From: Streptomyces sp. A2-16
GTDB lineage: Bacteria > Actinomycetota > Actinomycetes > Streptomycetales > Streptomycetaceae
Length of the DNA: 64,000 nt
Direction: 5' to 3'
Assembly (NCBI RefSeq): GCF_018128905.1
Contig: NZ_CP063808.1
Coordinates: forward strand, 1,798,001 to 1,862,000
Shown here in pieces: positions 1-10,442 of this stretch. The notes under the pieces are model-generated. The model was given only the letters and a program-made list of their open reading frames with translations, was not told where the DNA came from and made no database searches. The number at the start of each line of letters is the position of its first letter. The first letter of the stretch is position 1. The position numbers and the translations under genes are program-made.

Positions 1-1
1 C

Positions 2-1231
2 GCCCGGTCCGCCCTGATGCTCATCGACCTCGACCGTTTCCGCTCGGTCAACGACACCCTCGGCCACCTCGCCGGCGACCGGCTCCTCCTGCAGATCGCC
101 GACCGGCTGCGGATCGCCCTGCCGCGCGGGGCGGAGGCGGCGCGGCTCGGCGGCGACGAGTTCGCCGTCTTACTGCCGGTCGCCGACTCCACGACCTCCG
201 CGACCCGGGTCGCCCGCAACCTGGTCGCCGCCCTCAGCTCCCCGCTCGACCTCGACGGACTCACCCTCGTCCTGGAGGCCAGCGCCGGGGTCGCCGTCTT
301 CCCCGACCACGCCCTGGATGCCGAGGGGCTGCTGCGCCGCGCCGACGTGGCGATGTACCAGGCCAAGCGGGACCGTACGGGAGTGGAGGTGTACGAGTCC
401 AAGCGGGACTCCAACACCCCCGACCGGCTCGGGCTCCTGGGCGATCTGCGCCGGGCCCTGGACGCGCACGAGGTGCAGCTGCACTACCAGCCCAAGGTCC
501 GCTTCGACGGACAGGTCGCCGGCCTGGAGGCCCTGGTGCGCTGGGTGCACCCGGAGCGCGGGAAGGTACCGCCGGACGAGTTCATCGCCATCGCCGAGTC
601 GTCCGGCCTGATGCCCCACCTCACCGAGTACGTCCTCGACACGGCCCTCGCCCAGGTCGCCGAGTGGCGGGCGCAAGGCCTGTTCGTGCCGGTGGCGGTC
701 AACGTCTCCCCGCGTGACGTCCACACCCCGGGCTTCGCCGGCTCCGTCGCCGCCCGGCTGGCCCGGCACGGCGTCCCGGCGGGAGCGCTCCAACTGGAGA
801 TCACCGAACACGTCCTGCTGGAGGACCCCTCGCGGGCCGCGGACACCCTCGCCGCGCTGACCGGGCACGGCGTGAAGATGTCCCTGGACGACTTCGGCAC
901 CGGTTACTCCTCCCTGGTCCACCTGCGCCGCCTCCCCGTCAGCGAACTGAAGATCGACCGCTCGTTCGTGGCCAAGCTGGCCGTCGACACCGAGGACGCG
1001 GAGATCGTCCGCTGCACGGTCGACCTCGCCCACTCCCTGGGCCTCCTGGTCGTGGCGGAGGGCGTCGAGGACGACGAGACCTGGGAGCGTCTGCGCGACA
1101 TGGGCTGCGACGCCGTACAGGGCTGGCTGGTGGCGGCGGCGATGCCGCCGGAGGAGACGACGGCGTGGCTGCGGGCGCGGGGTTCGCGCGGTTGGCAGCG
1201 TCCTCGGGCGGCCCTGCCGGCGGCCGAGTAG
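2..1231 (+). CDS. rmdB: GGDEF-EAL c-di-GMP cyclase/phosphodiesterase, C-terminal part (5' end outside window)
   Basis: The reading frame is open from base 2, so the start and any membrane or sensor region lie left of the window. About 409 residues are visible. The GGDEF domain comes first, with an intact GGDEF at visible residues 50-54 and the metal-binding IDLDRF upstream. The EAL domain follows with all key residues: EAL at about 176-178, Asn in [18 protein letters not shown] from about 296, LKID and AEGVE. By family knowledge both c-di-GMP synthesis and hydrolysis are possible. Codon 57 (bases 170-172), two codons after GGDEF, is TTA, which in Streptomyces needs the developmentally regulated bldA tRNA. 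The name rmdB rests on domain makeup and remembered synteny next to gatCAB, so the family is certain and the orthology only moderately so. Confidence 0.85.
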   Translation, partial: ARSALMLIDLDRFRSVNDTLGHLAGDRLLLQIADRLRIALPRGAEAARLGGDEFAVLLPVADSTTSATRVARNLVAALSSPLDLDGLTLVLEASAGVAVFPDHALDAEGLLRRADVAMYQAKRDRTGVEVYESKRDSNTPDRLGLLGDLRRALDAHEVQLHYQPKVRFDGQVAGLEALVRWVHPERGKVPPDEFIAIAESSGLMPHLTEYVLDTALAQVAEWRAQGLFVPVAVNVSPRDVHTPGFAGSVAARLARHGVPAGALQLEITEHVLLEDPSRAADTLAALTGHGVKMSLDDFGTGYSSLVHLRRLPVSELKIDRSFVAKLAVDTEDAEIVRCTVDLAHSLGLLVVAEGVEDDETWERLRDMGCDAVQGWLVAAAMPPEETTAWLRARGSRGWQRPRAALPAAE

Positions 1232-1240
1232 CCGTTCCCG

Positions 1241-1262
1241 CCCGCACCGCCGGTGCGGGTTT
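1241..1262 (+). terminator. Hairpin terminator after the GGDEF-EAL gene
   Basis: An 8-bp perfect GC stem (1241-1248 with 1252-1259) around a 3-base loop is followed by TTT, 10 bases after the upstream stop codon. It probably ends transcription before the gatC promoter. Confidence 0.6.
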
Positions 1263-1328
1263 CGTGGCAGGGTGCGGGTGGCCCCGGTGGGGCTCGATCG
1301 GCGTCGGCGGCCGCGGCCCGGCAAACCG

Positions 1329-1360
1329 TTTAACGGCCCGAGCCCCCCGCCCCCTAGGAT
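1329..1360 (+). promoter_or_regulatory. Possible gatC promoter
   Basis: TAGGAT at 1355-1360 is a good match to a Streptomyces -10 box and sits 40 bases before the gatC ATG. A weak -35-like TTTAAC lies at 1329-1334, but the 20-base spacer is long. Only the -10 box is reasonably convincing. Confidence 0.3.
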
Positions 1361-1400
1361 TGAGCCCAAACCACACACACTCACCCCAGAGGATCGCTGC

Positions 1401-1697
1401 ATGCCTGGCATCACGCGCGAGGAGGTCGCCCACCTCGCACGGCTGGCGCGTCTGGAGCTGAAGCCCGAAGAGCTCGAGCACTTCGCAGGACAGCTGGACG
1501 ACATCATCGGCGCGGTCGCACGCGTCAGTGAGGTCGCCGACCAAGACGTACCGCCGACCTCGCACCCGCTCCCGCTGACGAACGTCATGCGGGCGGACGA
1601 GGTCCGTCCGTCGCTCACCCCCGAGCAGGCGCTCTCCGGCGCCCCGGCCCAGGAGCAGCAGCGTTTCAAGGTGCCGCAGATCCTGGGGGAGGACTAA
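1401..1697 (+). CDS. gatC: Asp-tRNA(Asn)/Glu-tRNA(Gln) amidotransferase subunit C
   Basis: A 98-residue protein with the normal length and sequence of GatC, opening [20 protein letters not shown] and ending with the conserved [10 protein letters not shown]-type region (here [10 protein letters not shown]). GatC is the small scaffold of the GatCAB complex, which amidates Glu-tRNA(Gln), and Asp-tRNA(Asn) where needed, in the cytoplasm. The ATG at 1401 is chosen because homology begins there. The frame is open further upstream, but that part is shadow sequence. gatA starts 5 bases after the stop, so the two are co-transcribed. Confidence 0.95.
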   Translation: MPGITREEVAHLARLARLELKPEELEHFAGQLDDIIGAVARVSEVADQDVPPTSHPLPLTNVMRADEVRPSLTPEQALSGAPAQEQQRFKVPQILGED

Positions 1698-1702
1698 TCG
1701 CC

Positions 1703-3192
<1,490 letters not shown>

Positions 3193-3196
<4 letters not shown>

Positions 3197-3432
3197 GCAA
3201 GCTGACCAAGGCGAAGGACTTCAAGAAGTCCAAGTCCGGTACGTACCTGTCCATCGCCACCACGGCGTTCGGCGCCATCGGTGTCGCCAAGCGGCTCAAG
3301 AAGGCGCGCGCCGAGAGCGACACGCTGGTTCTGATCGACGCGACCGTGGCCGCCGTCGCCGTCGTCACCGGCCTCGCCGTCCTGTACCGCGAGCTGAAGC
3401 GGCTGGGCGACGACGACGTCCTGCTGGGCTGA
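3193..3432 (+). CDS. Small membrane protein encoded inside the gatCAB operon
   Basis: A 79-residue protein from the GTG at 3193, overlapping the gatA stop as GTGA. It has a Lys-rich N-terminus ([15 protein letters not shown]), a mildly hydrophobic segment near residues 18-30, a basic patch (KRLKKARAE), a clear hydrophobic helix ([20 protein letters not shown], about 46-65) and an acidic tail. No known domain is recognised. The tight overlap with gatA and the 6-base gap to gatB make it a true operon member. It may anchor something at the membrane or be an unrelated passenger. The function is unknown. Confidence 0.75.
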
Positions 3433-3438
3433 GAGGGA

Positions 3439-4962
3439 ATGCAGACCGTGACCACCACGACCGACCTGGTGTCGTACGAGGACGCTCTGGCGTCGTACGA
3501 CCCCGTCATGGGCCTCGAGGTCCATGTCGAACTCGGCACCAAGACCAAGATGTTCTGCGGCTGTTCGACCGAGCTCGGTCAGGACGCCAACACGCAGACC
3601 TGTCCCACCTGCCTCGGCCTGCCCGGCGCGCTCCCGGTCGTCAACGCGATCGGCATCGAGTCGGCCATCAAGATCGGTCTCGCGCTGAACTGCGAGATCG
3701 CCGAGTGGTGCCGCTTCGCCCGGAAGAACTACTTCTATCCGGACATGCCGAAGAACTTCCAGACCTCCCAGTACGACGAGCCGATCGCCTTCAACGGCTA
3801 CCTCGACGTCCAGCTGGAGGACGGCGAGACCTTCCGCGTGGAGATCGAGCGCGCCCACATGGAGGAGGACACCGGCAAGTCGACCCACGTGGGCGGCGCG
3901 ACGGGCCGCATCCACGGCGCCTCGCACTCGCTCCTGGACTACAACCGCGCCGGCATCCCGCTCATCGAGATCGTCACCAAGCCGATCGAGGGCGCGGGCG
4001 AGCGTGCTCCCGAGGTCGCGCGGGCCTACGTCCGTGAGCTGCGCGAGGTCATCAAGGCGCTCGGCGTCTCCGAGGCCCGCATGGAGATGGGCCAGATGCG
4101 CTGCGACGTGAACCTGTCGCTGCGCCCGCACGGCACCGAGAAGTTCGGCACCCGTTCGGAGACGAAGAACGTCAACTCGCTGCGGTCCGTGGAGCGCGCG
4201 GCCCGCTTCGAGATCCAGCGGCACGCGGCCGTGCTGTCGTCCGGCGGGACGATCATCCAGGAGACCCGGCACTTCCACGAGGACACGGGGTCCACGACCT
4301 CGGGCCGCGTGAAGGAGGAGGCCGAGGACTACCGGTACTTCCCCGAGCCGGACCTCGTCCCGGTGGCCCCCTCCCGCGAGTGGGTCGAGGAGATCCGGGC
4401 CGGGCTGCCCGAGCTGCCGCTGGTCCGCCGCAACCGCCTGGTCGCGGAGTGGGGCATCACGGCCCTCGACATGCAGGCGATCCTCAACGCCGGTGCCCTG
4501 GACCTGATCGTCGCCACGATCGACGCCGGTGCCGACGCGGCCTCCGCCCGCAAGTGGTGGATGGGCGAACTCGCCCGCAGCGCCAACGAGTCGGGCAAGG
4601 CGCTCGACGAACTCGCGATCACCCCGGCGCAGGTCGCCCGGGTCACCGAGCTCGTCGCGAAGGGCGACCTCAACGACAAGCTGGCCCGCCAGGTCATCGA
4701 AGGCGTCCTCGCGGGCGAAGGCACCCCGGACGAGGTCGTCGACAAGCGCGGTCTGAAGGTCGTGTCGGACGAGGGTGCCCTCGGCACCGCCGTCGACGAG
4801 GCCATCGCCGGCAACCCGGGCATCGCCGACAAGATCCGCTCCGGCAAGGTCGCCGCGGCCGGTGCCCTGGTCGGCGCGGTCATGAAGGCGACCCGCGGTC
4901 AGGCCGACGCGGCGCGCGTCAAGGAGCTGATCCTGGAGAAGCTGGGCGTCAGCGAAGGCTGA
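3439..4962 (+). CDS. gatB: Asp-tRNA(Asn)/Glu-tRNA(Gln) amidotransferase subunit B
   Basis: A 507-residue GatB. The N-terminal cradle domain carries the zinc cysteines (CGCSTEL and CPTCLG near residues 37-58), the conserved LEVHVEL near 27, and [14 protein letters not shown]. The C-terminal YqeY/tail region (about 360-507) binds tRNA. GatB phosphorylates the tRNA-bound Glu or Asp and amidates it with ammonia from GatA. GAGAGGG precedes the ATG at 3439. A GTG at 3448 is an alternative start. It is the last gene of the operon, followed by a strong palindrome. Confidence 0.96.
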   Translation: MQTVTTTTDLVSYEDALASYDPVMGLEVHVELGTKTKMFCGCSTELGQDANTQTCPTCLGLPGALPVVNAIGIESAIKIGLALNCEIAEWCRFARKNYFYPDMPKNFQTSQYDEPIAFNGYLDVQLEDGETFRVEIERAHMEEDTGKSTHVGGATGRIHGASHSLLDYNRAGIPLIEIVTKPIEGAGERAPEVARAYVRELREVIKALGVSEARMEMGQMRCDVNLSLRPHGTEKFGTRSETKNVNSLRSVERAARFEIQRHAAVLSSGGTIIQETRHFHEDTGSTTSGRVKEEAEDYRYFPEPDLVPVAPSREWVEEIRAGLPELPLVRRNRLVAEWGITALDMQAILNAGALDLIVATIDAGADAASARKWWMGELARSANESGKALDELAITPAQVARVTELVAKGDLNDKLARQVIEGVLAGEGTPDEVVDKRGLKVVSDEGALGTAVDEAIAGNPGIADKIRSGKVAAAGALVGAVMKATRGQADAARVKELILEKLGVSEG

Positions 4963-4987
4963 GCCGAAGCACGCGACAAGGCACGCG

Positions 4988-5023
4988 GTACGGCCCCGGA
5001 GGACATGTCCTCCGGGGCCGTAC
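4988..5023. terminator. Perfect 36-base palindrome between gatB and a convergent methyltransferase gene
   Basis: The 36 bases are an exact inverted repeat centred between 5005 and 5006. It lies 25 bases after the gatB stop and 12 bases before the stop of the convergent gene, so it is well placed to terminate transcription from both sides. There is no long U tract on either side, as is common in Streptomyces. Confidence 0.75.
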
Positions 5024-5035
5024 GGCTGTCCACGG

Positions 5036-5851
5036 CTACTTACGGCGTCCTACGAGCCGTACGAATCCGAGCGTCCGACCCTCGTCGGCGCGCACCAGAT
5101 CCACCGAGTCGCGGGCCATGTCGGCCATCCACGCGTAGGGGCTCTCCTCGGCGCAGACCTCGCTCCACAGCAGCCAGTCCTTCCAGCCGTCGGGCTGCCA
5201 TTCGGCGGTCTCGACCTCGACGGCCCCCGTGCGCGTCCACTGGCGCCGCCACCAGGCGGCGGAGTGGAACGCCCAGAATCCGGCGTCCCAGAAGGGCTTG
5301 AGGTGCTCAGGGGGCTCGTCGCCCTCCAGCTCCTCCCGTACCGCGGGCATCACGACCCCGATCCGCCCGCCCGGCTTCAGCAACCGGGTCAGCGTGGGCA
5401 GATAGAGGTCGTTCGTGCCGAAGTACTGGTACGCGTCGATGCTCACGATCGCGTCGAAGCTCGCCTCGGCGAACGGCAGGTCGTGCGCCTCCGTGTGCAC
5501 GGGAAGCACCCGGTCGGCGAAACCGGCCTCGGCGATGCGCTTGGCGTTCTCGTCCGGCTTGACCCACAGGTCGGCCGCGGTGACCTGGACGTCGTACTCC
5601 CTGGCCAGGAAGACCGAGGTCATCGCGCGGCCGCAGCCCAGGTCGAGCACGCGGGCACAGGGCCGCAGGGTGTCGAGGCCCAGGGCGGGCGCGAGCCACT
5701 CCAGCAGCCACAGCGCGTTCGGGCCCATCTGGTTCTCGATGACCCAGCGGGCGTCGTAGCTGTTGCTGCGGGGGTAGCGGGCCTGGGTCAGCCGTCGGGT
5801 GAGGTCCTCATTCGAGGTCTGCGAGGTCCTCGGGGTGATGTCGTCTGGCAT
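5036..5851 (-). CDS. Class I SAM-dependent methyltransferase
   Basis: A 271-residue cytoplasmic protein with a Rossmann methyltransferase fold. Motif I is VLDLGCGRAMTSVFLA (about residues 66-81), an acidic post-I strand VTAADLW follows, then IVSIDAYQYFG and LLKPGGRIGVVMP in the motif IV-VI region. The Trp-rich C-terminal third (FWDAGFWAFHSAAWWRRQW) resembles the small-molecule methyltransferases often named cyclopropane-synthase-like. The substrate cannot be told. The ATG at 5851 has AAGGAG upstream. It is transcribed alone, convergent with gatB. The product class is firm. Confidence 0.85.
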   Translation of the reverse strand: MPDDITPRTSQTSNEDLTRRLTQARYPRSNSYDARWVIENQMGPNALWLLEWLAPALGLDTLRPCARVLDLGCGRAMTSVFLAREYDVQVTAADLWVKPDENAKRIAEAGFADRVLPVHTEAHDLPFAEASFDAIVSIDAYQYFGTNDLYLPTLTRLLKPGGRIGVVMPAVREELEGDEPPEHLKPFWDAGFWAFHSAAWWRRQWTRTGAVEVETAEWQPDGWKDWLLWSEVCAEESPYAWMADMARDSVDLVRADEGRTLGFVRLVGRRK

Positions 5852-5991
5852 CGGTGAACGGGCTCCTTGAGTCCTGAGAGACGGAAAGGGATACGGCGGA
5901 GCTCGGTCGGACGCTCAAACAACGCACCTGCTTCGGTCGGGGGCCGGACGGGCCCGGGATCTCTCAGCGGAACACGCTACGCTCGCCCGCC

Positions 5992-6297
5992 ATGAACGGT
6001 CCTGCGAATTCCGAGCCATCCGACATACAGGAGGAGTACGACGGTCAGGTGCTGGACGCCCGGAGGGCCCGCTGGACGGCCTCCGGCACCGGCGCCCTGC
6101 TGGCCCTCGCCGGCCTGGCCGCGGCGGCCCTGCGCGCCGCCGGCTCCGCCCCCGCACTCGTGCCGGCGGCCTACGCCTTCGGCGCCGCGGTGTGCGCGCT
6201 CGCGGCGTTCCTGGGCTCCCGCGGGCGCACCCGCAGAGCCCTGTGGCTGCTGATCGCGGGCGTCATGGTGATGGCTCTGGGCGACCAGTTCGACTGA
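5992..6297 (+). CDS. Small three-helix membrane protein, unknown function
   Basis: A 101-residue protein. A polar N-terminus of about 30 residues is followed by three Ala/Leu-rich membrane helices at roughly 34-53, 58-77 and 83-98, with arginines between the second and third. No domain is recognised. Coding bias fits the genome. The neighbours (methyltransferase on the other strand, MMPL transporter 194 bases downstream) give no clue. The stretch 6298-6491 is noticeably AT-richer than its surroundings and probably holds the promoter of the next gene. Confidence 0.65.
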   Translation: MNGPANSEPSDIQEEYDGQVLDARRARWTASGTGALLALAGLAAAALRAAGSAPALVPAAYAFGAAVCALAAFLGSRGRTRRALWLLIAGVMVMALGDQFD

Positions 6298-6491
6298 TGT
6301 GACAGAGTGACCGTTACTGTCCTGTGATCTGCCTCCCACTCCTGTGAATAAGCGCACGATCGCGATAAACGATCACTTTTGCCTGCGAGAGTGGACCACG
6401 CATTGCTCATGCGTTCTTTGCGGGCCGTTCACATCCGGACGACTGTTCCCGGTCAAAGATCCACAATTCACCACCCCCTGGGAGCACGTTC

Positions 6492-8732
6492 GTGGCAGCC
6501 CTCGCACGCTGGTGTGTCCGACGACGCCTGGTCGTCGTTCTCCTGTGGCTCCTCGCCCTCGGCGGAGTGAGCGCGGCCGCCGCCGTCACCGGCTCCGCGT
6601 ACTCCAACGACTACGAGGTCCCCGGCACCGAGTCCGGCCGCGCCACCCAGCTGCTCCAGGACGGCTTCCACAACCTCGGCGGCGACAACGACACCGTCGT
6701 CTGGCACGTCACCTCCGGCTCGGTCCGCGACGCCGACGTCGAACAGACGATGACCGCGACCCTGGACAAGATCGCGGACCTGCCCGGGGTGGCCGCCGTG
6801 GTCAGCCCCTACGACGCGCAGGGCGGCCGGATCAGCGCCGACGGGCACACCGCCTACGCCACCGTCACCTTCGACCGCTCCGCCGAGGACATCGACACCT
6901 CCGAGGCGCGGGCCGTGGTGGACACCGCCAAGGACGCGGAGGCCGACGGACTCCAGGTGGAGCTGGGCGGCAGCGCCGTCGCCCTCACCGAGCCCTCGGG
7001 CGGGCATGTCGCCGAGATCGTCGGCGTCCTCGTGGCCGCGCTGGTGCTGTTCCTCGCCTTCGGCTCGCTCGCCGCCTCGCTGCTGCCCATCGCCACCGCC
7101 CTGGTCGGCGTGGGCACCGCGTACGCCGGGATCGTGCTCCTCGGGCACGCCATGACCGTCGCCGACTTCGCGCCCATGCTCGGCATGCTGATCGGGCTCG
7201 GCGTCGGCATCGACTACGCGCTCTTCATCGTCACCCGGCACCGACGCGGGCTGAAACGCGGCCTGGGTGTCGCCGAGTCCATCGCGAACGCGGTCACCAC
7301 CACCGGACGGGCGGTCGTCTTCGCGGGTGCCACCGTTTGCATCGCCCTGCTGGGCATGCTGATCCTCCGGCTCGGTTTCCTCAACGGCGTCGCGATAGCC
7401 GCCTCCCTCACCGTCGTCCTCACGGTCGCCGCGTCCGTGACCCTGCTGCCCGCCCTGCTCTCCCTCATCGGCATGCGCGCCCTGAGCCGGCGCGAGCGGC
7501 GCCGCCTCGCCGAGCACGGGCCCGAGCCCGAACTGCCCACCGGGTTCGCCCACCGCTGGTCCGCGTTCGTGGAACGCCACCCCAAGCTGCTCGGGGCGAT
7601 CGCCCTGCTGGTCATCACCGTCCTCGCCCTGCCCACCCTGGGCCTGCGCCTCGGCACCTCCGACCAGGGCAACGACCCCCGGTCCTCGACCACCCGACAG
7701 GCCTACGACCTCCTCGCCGACGGCTTCGGGCCCGGCGTCAACGGACCGCTCACGCTGGTGACTCGTGTCGACGGCGCCGAGGACAAACTGCTCCTCGACA
7801 ACCTCGACGCCACCCTGCGCACCACTGAGGGCATCGCCTCCACGACCCCGGTCACCTACGACACCGGCGGCGACCTCGCCTACTTCACGGTCGTCCCCGA
7901 CTCGGCCCCGCAGTCCCGGCAGACCAGCGACCTCGTCGACCGGCTGCGCACCGAGGTGCTCCCGCGCGCCGAGACCGGCACCTCCCTCGACATCCACGTC
8001 GGCGGGATGACCGCCTCGTACGACGACTTCGCGGACGTCATCGTCGGCAAGCTGCCCCTGTTCGTCGGCGTCGTCATCGGCCTCGGCTGTCTGCTGCTCC
8101 TGCTGGCCTTCCGCTCCGTCGGCATCCCGCTGAAGGCCGCCGCGATGAACGTGGCCGCGGTCGCCGCCGCCTTCGGAGTCGTCGTGGCGATCTTCCAGTG
8201 GGGCTGGGGGAGCGAGCTGCTGGGACTGGGCCGCGCCGGACCCATCGAACCCTTCCTGCCCGTGATCATGGTGTCGGTCCTCTTCGGGCTCTCCATGGAC
8301 TACCAGGTCTTCCTGGTCAGCCGGATGTACGAGGAGTGGCTGGAGACCGGCGACAACCGGCGGGCGGTCCGCGTCGGCCTCGCCGAGACCAGCCGCGTCA
8401 TCAACTCCGCCGCGGTCATCATGATCTCCGTCTTCCTCGCCTTCGTCCTCAGCGGCGACCGCGTGATCGCCATGTTCGGCATCGCGCTCGCCGCCGCCGT
8501 GGCCCTCGACGCCTTCGTCCTGCGCACCTTGCTGGTGCCCGCCCTCATGCACCTGCTCGGCGGCGCCAACTGGTGGCTGCCGGGCTGGCTGGACCGCCGG
8601 ATGCCCCGCATCAGCATCGAACCTCCCGAGTGCCGTGCCGCACATGAGAGGCTCACCGATGTCGTGGAGCAGGACGTCGTGGAGCAGATGGAGAGGGAGC
8701 GGGACGAGGATGTACGCGATATCCCTGGGTGA
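6492..8732 (+). CDS. MMPL/RND-type membrane transporter
   Basis: A 746-residue protein of the MMPL family (actinobacterial RND-like exporters of lipids or other hydrophobic compounds). It has two homologous halves, each with one N-terminal helix, an extracytoplasmic loop of 140-170 residues and a block of five helices, giving about 11-12 helices. The proton-relay Asp motif appears twice: GVGIDYALFIVTRHRRG near 240 and GLSMDYQVFLVSRMYEEW near 600. The GTG start at 6492 follows GGGAG and begins the first helix properly. The cargo cannot be deduced. It overlaps the acetyltransferase gene by 23 bases. Confidence 0.9.
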   Translation: MAALARWCVRRRLVVVLLWLLALGGVSAAAAVTGSAYSNDYEVPGTESGRATQLLQDGFHNLGGDNDTVVWHVTSGSVRDADVEQTMTATLDKIADLPGVAAVVSPYDAQGGRISADGHTAYATVTFDRSAEDIDTSEARAVVDTAKDAEADGLQVELGGSAVALTEPSGGHVAEIVGVLVAALVLFLAFGSLAASLLPIATALVGVGTAYAGIVLLGHAMTVADFAPMLGMLIGLGVGIDYALFIVTRHRRGLKRGLGVAESIANAVTTTGRAVVFAGATVCIALLGMLILRLGFLNGVAIAASLTVVLTVAASVTLLPALLSLIGMRALSRRERRRLAEHGPEPELPTGFAHRWSAFVERHPKLLGAIALLVITVLALPTLGLRLGTSDQGNDPRSSTTRQAYDLLADGFGPGVNGPLTLVTRVDGAEDKLLLDNLDATLRTTEGIASTTPVTYDTGGDLAYFTVVPDSAPQSRQTSDLVDRLRTEVLPRAETGTSLDIHVGGMTASYDDFADVIVGKLPLFVGVVIGLGCLLLLLAFRSVGIPLKAAAMNVAAVAAAFGVVVAIFQWGWGSELLGLGRAGPIEPFLPVIMVSVLFGLSMDYQVFLVSRMYEEWLETGDNRRAVRVGLAETSRVINSAAVIMISVFLAFVLSGDRVIAMFGIALAAAVALDAFVLRTLLVPALMHLLGGANWWLPGWLDRRMPRISIEPPECRAAHERLTDVVEQDVVEQMERERDEDVRDIPG

Positions 8733-9282
8733 GGACGCCGAGCTGCGGCCGCTGGAGCCGTGGCACGCCGAGGAGTTCCTGGCCCACCTGGAGCGCGGGC
8801 GCGAGTTCATCAATCAGTACATCCCCTTCGCCGCCAAGGCGACGGACGCGGAGGGCGCGCGCGAGGTGCTCCAGCGCTACGCCGACCTGCGCGCCGCCGA
8901 CACCGGCTCCCTGCACGGCCTGTGGCTGGAGGGCAAGCTCGTGGGCGGAGTGCTCTTCCTGAACTTCGACGCCGAGAACGGCAACGGCGAGGTCGGCTGC
9001 TGGCTGGAGCCCGCCGGCACGGGGCGCGGCCTGGTCACGCGTGCCATGCGGGTACTGATCGACTTCGCCGTGGACCAGCGCGGCATCCACCGGATCGAAT
9101 GGGTCGCGTCCGCAGGCAACACCGCCAGCCTGAACGTCGCCCGGCGCCTGGGCATGACCCGCGATGGCGTACGGCGGGAGGCCTACCCCTATCGTGGCGT
9201 GCGGCACGACCTGGAGGTGTGGTCGATTCTGGCCCCCGAATGGCGTGAAGCACGCGGGCGTGCCGTTCACAGCGATCATTAA
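8710..9282 (+). CDS. GNAT N-acetyltransferase (RimJ/RimL type)
   Basis: A 190-residue acetyltransferase. The acetyl-CoA fold is seen in GEVGCWLEPAGTGRGLVTRA (about residues 95-114), then HRIEWVASAGNTASLNVARRLG and the closing REAYPYRGVRHDLEVWSIL, typical of RimL-like enzymes that acetylate protein N-termini or small amines. The ATG at 8710 is chosen because GGGAGCGGGACGAGG lies just upstream and homology starts there. The start lies inside the end of the transporter gene (23-base overlap), implying co-translation. The substrate is unknown. Confidence 0.85.
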   Translation: MYAISLGEDAELRPLEPWHAEEFLAHLERGREFINQYIPFAAKATDAEGAREVLQRYADLRAADTGSLHGLWLEGKLVGGVLFLNFDAENGNGEVGCWLEPAGTGRGLVTRAMRVLIDFAVDQRGIHRIEWVASAGNTASLNVARRLGMTRDGVRREAYPYRGVRHDLEVWSILAPEWREARGRAVHSDH

Positions 9283-9308
9283 GAGACCTCTCAGACAGGA
9301 TCCGTACG

Positions 9309-9917
9309 GTGCCCGACATGGGAACGAAGACAGCTGACGAGACCGGCGCCGAGACGGGCGCCGAGACCACGACCGACCAGGAGAAGGTGAACGTCGCCAA
9401 GACCGACGAGGTGGCGGAGGCGGAGGCCACCCCGGCCGAGGACACCGCCGCCGAGATCACCGACGAGATCGACGACGAAGAGGGCGACGAGCTGCCCGAG
9501 GTGCCCCAGGAGGAGGGCCCCACCGGCGTCGGCCAGGGCGCGGGCGCCGTCGTCTCCGCCGCGCTCGGCCTTGTCTCGCTCACCGGCAGCTGGATCGGCA
9601 CCGTGGCATCCGCACGGCAGTCGCTCATCGGCCAGCTGCACGCGCAGACCGCGACCTCCTCCGACGTGGCCAAGCTCCTCGACGAGGGCTACGGCGACGC
9701 CTGGAAGGCCACCGCGCTGTGGGGCGGCGTCTTCGCGCTGATCGCACTGATCGTCGGTGTCGCGGTGCTGGTCCGGCCCGCCTTCGGCGCCCCCGGCAAG
9801 CCGCAGGCCACCTGGATCAAGTCCGTCGCCTGGGGCGGTGTGGCGCTCGGTGTCATCGGCCTGCTCCTGGCCGTCCTCAAGTACACCGACTTCCTGCTCG
9901 ACCTGCCTTCCGCCTGA
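9309..9917 (+). CDS. Membrane protein with acidic N-terminal tail, unknown function
   Basis: A 202-residue protein. Residues 1-75 are low-complexity and very acidic (many Glu/Asp/Thr with GAETGAETTTD-like repeats). The rest has three hydrophobic segments: about 78-98, 135-157 and 170-198. No family is recognised. The start may be GTG 9309 or ATG 9318; neither has a strong ribosome site. It lies 26 bases after the acetyltransferase and may be its operon partner. The acidic tail would probably be cytoplasmic. Confidence 0.65.
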   Translation: MPDMGTKTADETGAETGAETTTDQEKVNVAKTDEVAEAEATPAEDTAAEITDEIDDEEGDELPEVPQEEGPTGVGQGAGAVVSAALGLVSLTGSWIGTVASARQSLIGQLHAQTATSSDVAKLLDEGYGDAWKATALWGGVFALIALIVGVAVLVRPAFGAPGKPQATWIKSVAWGGVALGVIGLLLAVLKYTDFLLDLPSA

Positions 9918-10113
9918 ATCGGCGCAGGTCACGAGGGGTCTTAGGGCGTCCGTAGGTACCTTACGGAGTCCCTGAGGCCCCTCACGCGCGTCTAAGGCCC
10001 CTGTGGCTCCCGAAGATGCGGAACTCTCCCGATGTGGCGCACCCCCCTCGGAGACGAAGGTAGAGGCATCGCAGAAAGCGAAGCCCGAAACCGACTCCGA
10101 CAAGGACCACGCC

Positions 10114-10302
10114 ATGTATCCCGAGTACGAGATCTCGCAGTACCGCTCCGCCGAACTCATCCGCCAGGCCGAGCAGGAGCGGCTCGCCCGCGAGACCCTG
10201 CGCGGCCGCCGCGCCGCCCGCCGCGAAGCCGCCGAACGCACCGCGGAGACCGATTCGCATACCGGCCGCCCCCGGCGGCACCGGTTCCTCCGCACGGCGT
10301 GA
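10114..10302 (+). CDS. Small basic/acidic helical protein, unknown function
   Basis: A 62-residue protein beginning MYPEYEISQYRSAELIRQAE. It is rich in Arg, Glu and Ala and probably forms one long amphipathic helix (about 10-45) with a basic tail. The ATG at 10114 is preferred over the in-frame alternative at 10003, because the upstream part has unusual codon use (for example AAA, GCA and GAA) and no homology-like pattern. No function can be assigned. Confidence 0.55.
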   Translation: MYPEYEISQYRSAELIRQAEQERLARETLRGRRAARREAAERTAETDSHTGRPRRHRFLRTA

Positions 10303-10442
10303 GCGCCGGGGGGAGGGAGGACGGCCGCACGGCTCTGTCCGTCCCCGCGGTCACCACCGCGGCCGTCCTCCCGGCGACCGGGGCCGGTCGGGAACCCGGG
10401 CTCGCCCCGAAAACGGGTGCCGTCCTGTCGTACCCGCATGCC

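Noticed and set aside
5852-5991. SAM riboswitch before the methyltransferase
   Set aside because: No recognisable SAM riboswitch core or terminator was found, only an ordinary ribosome site.
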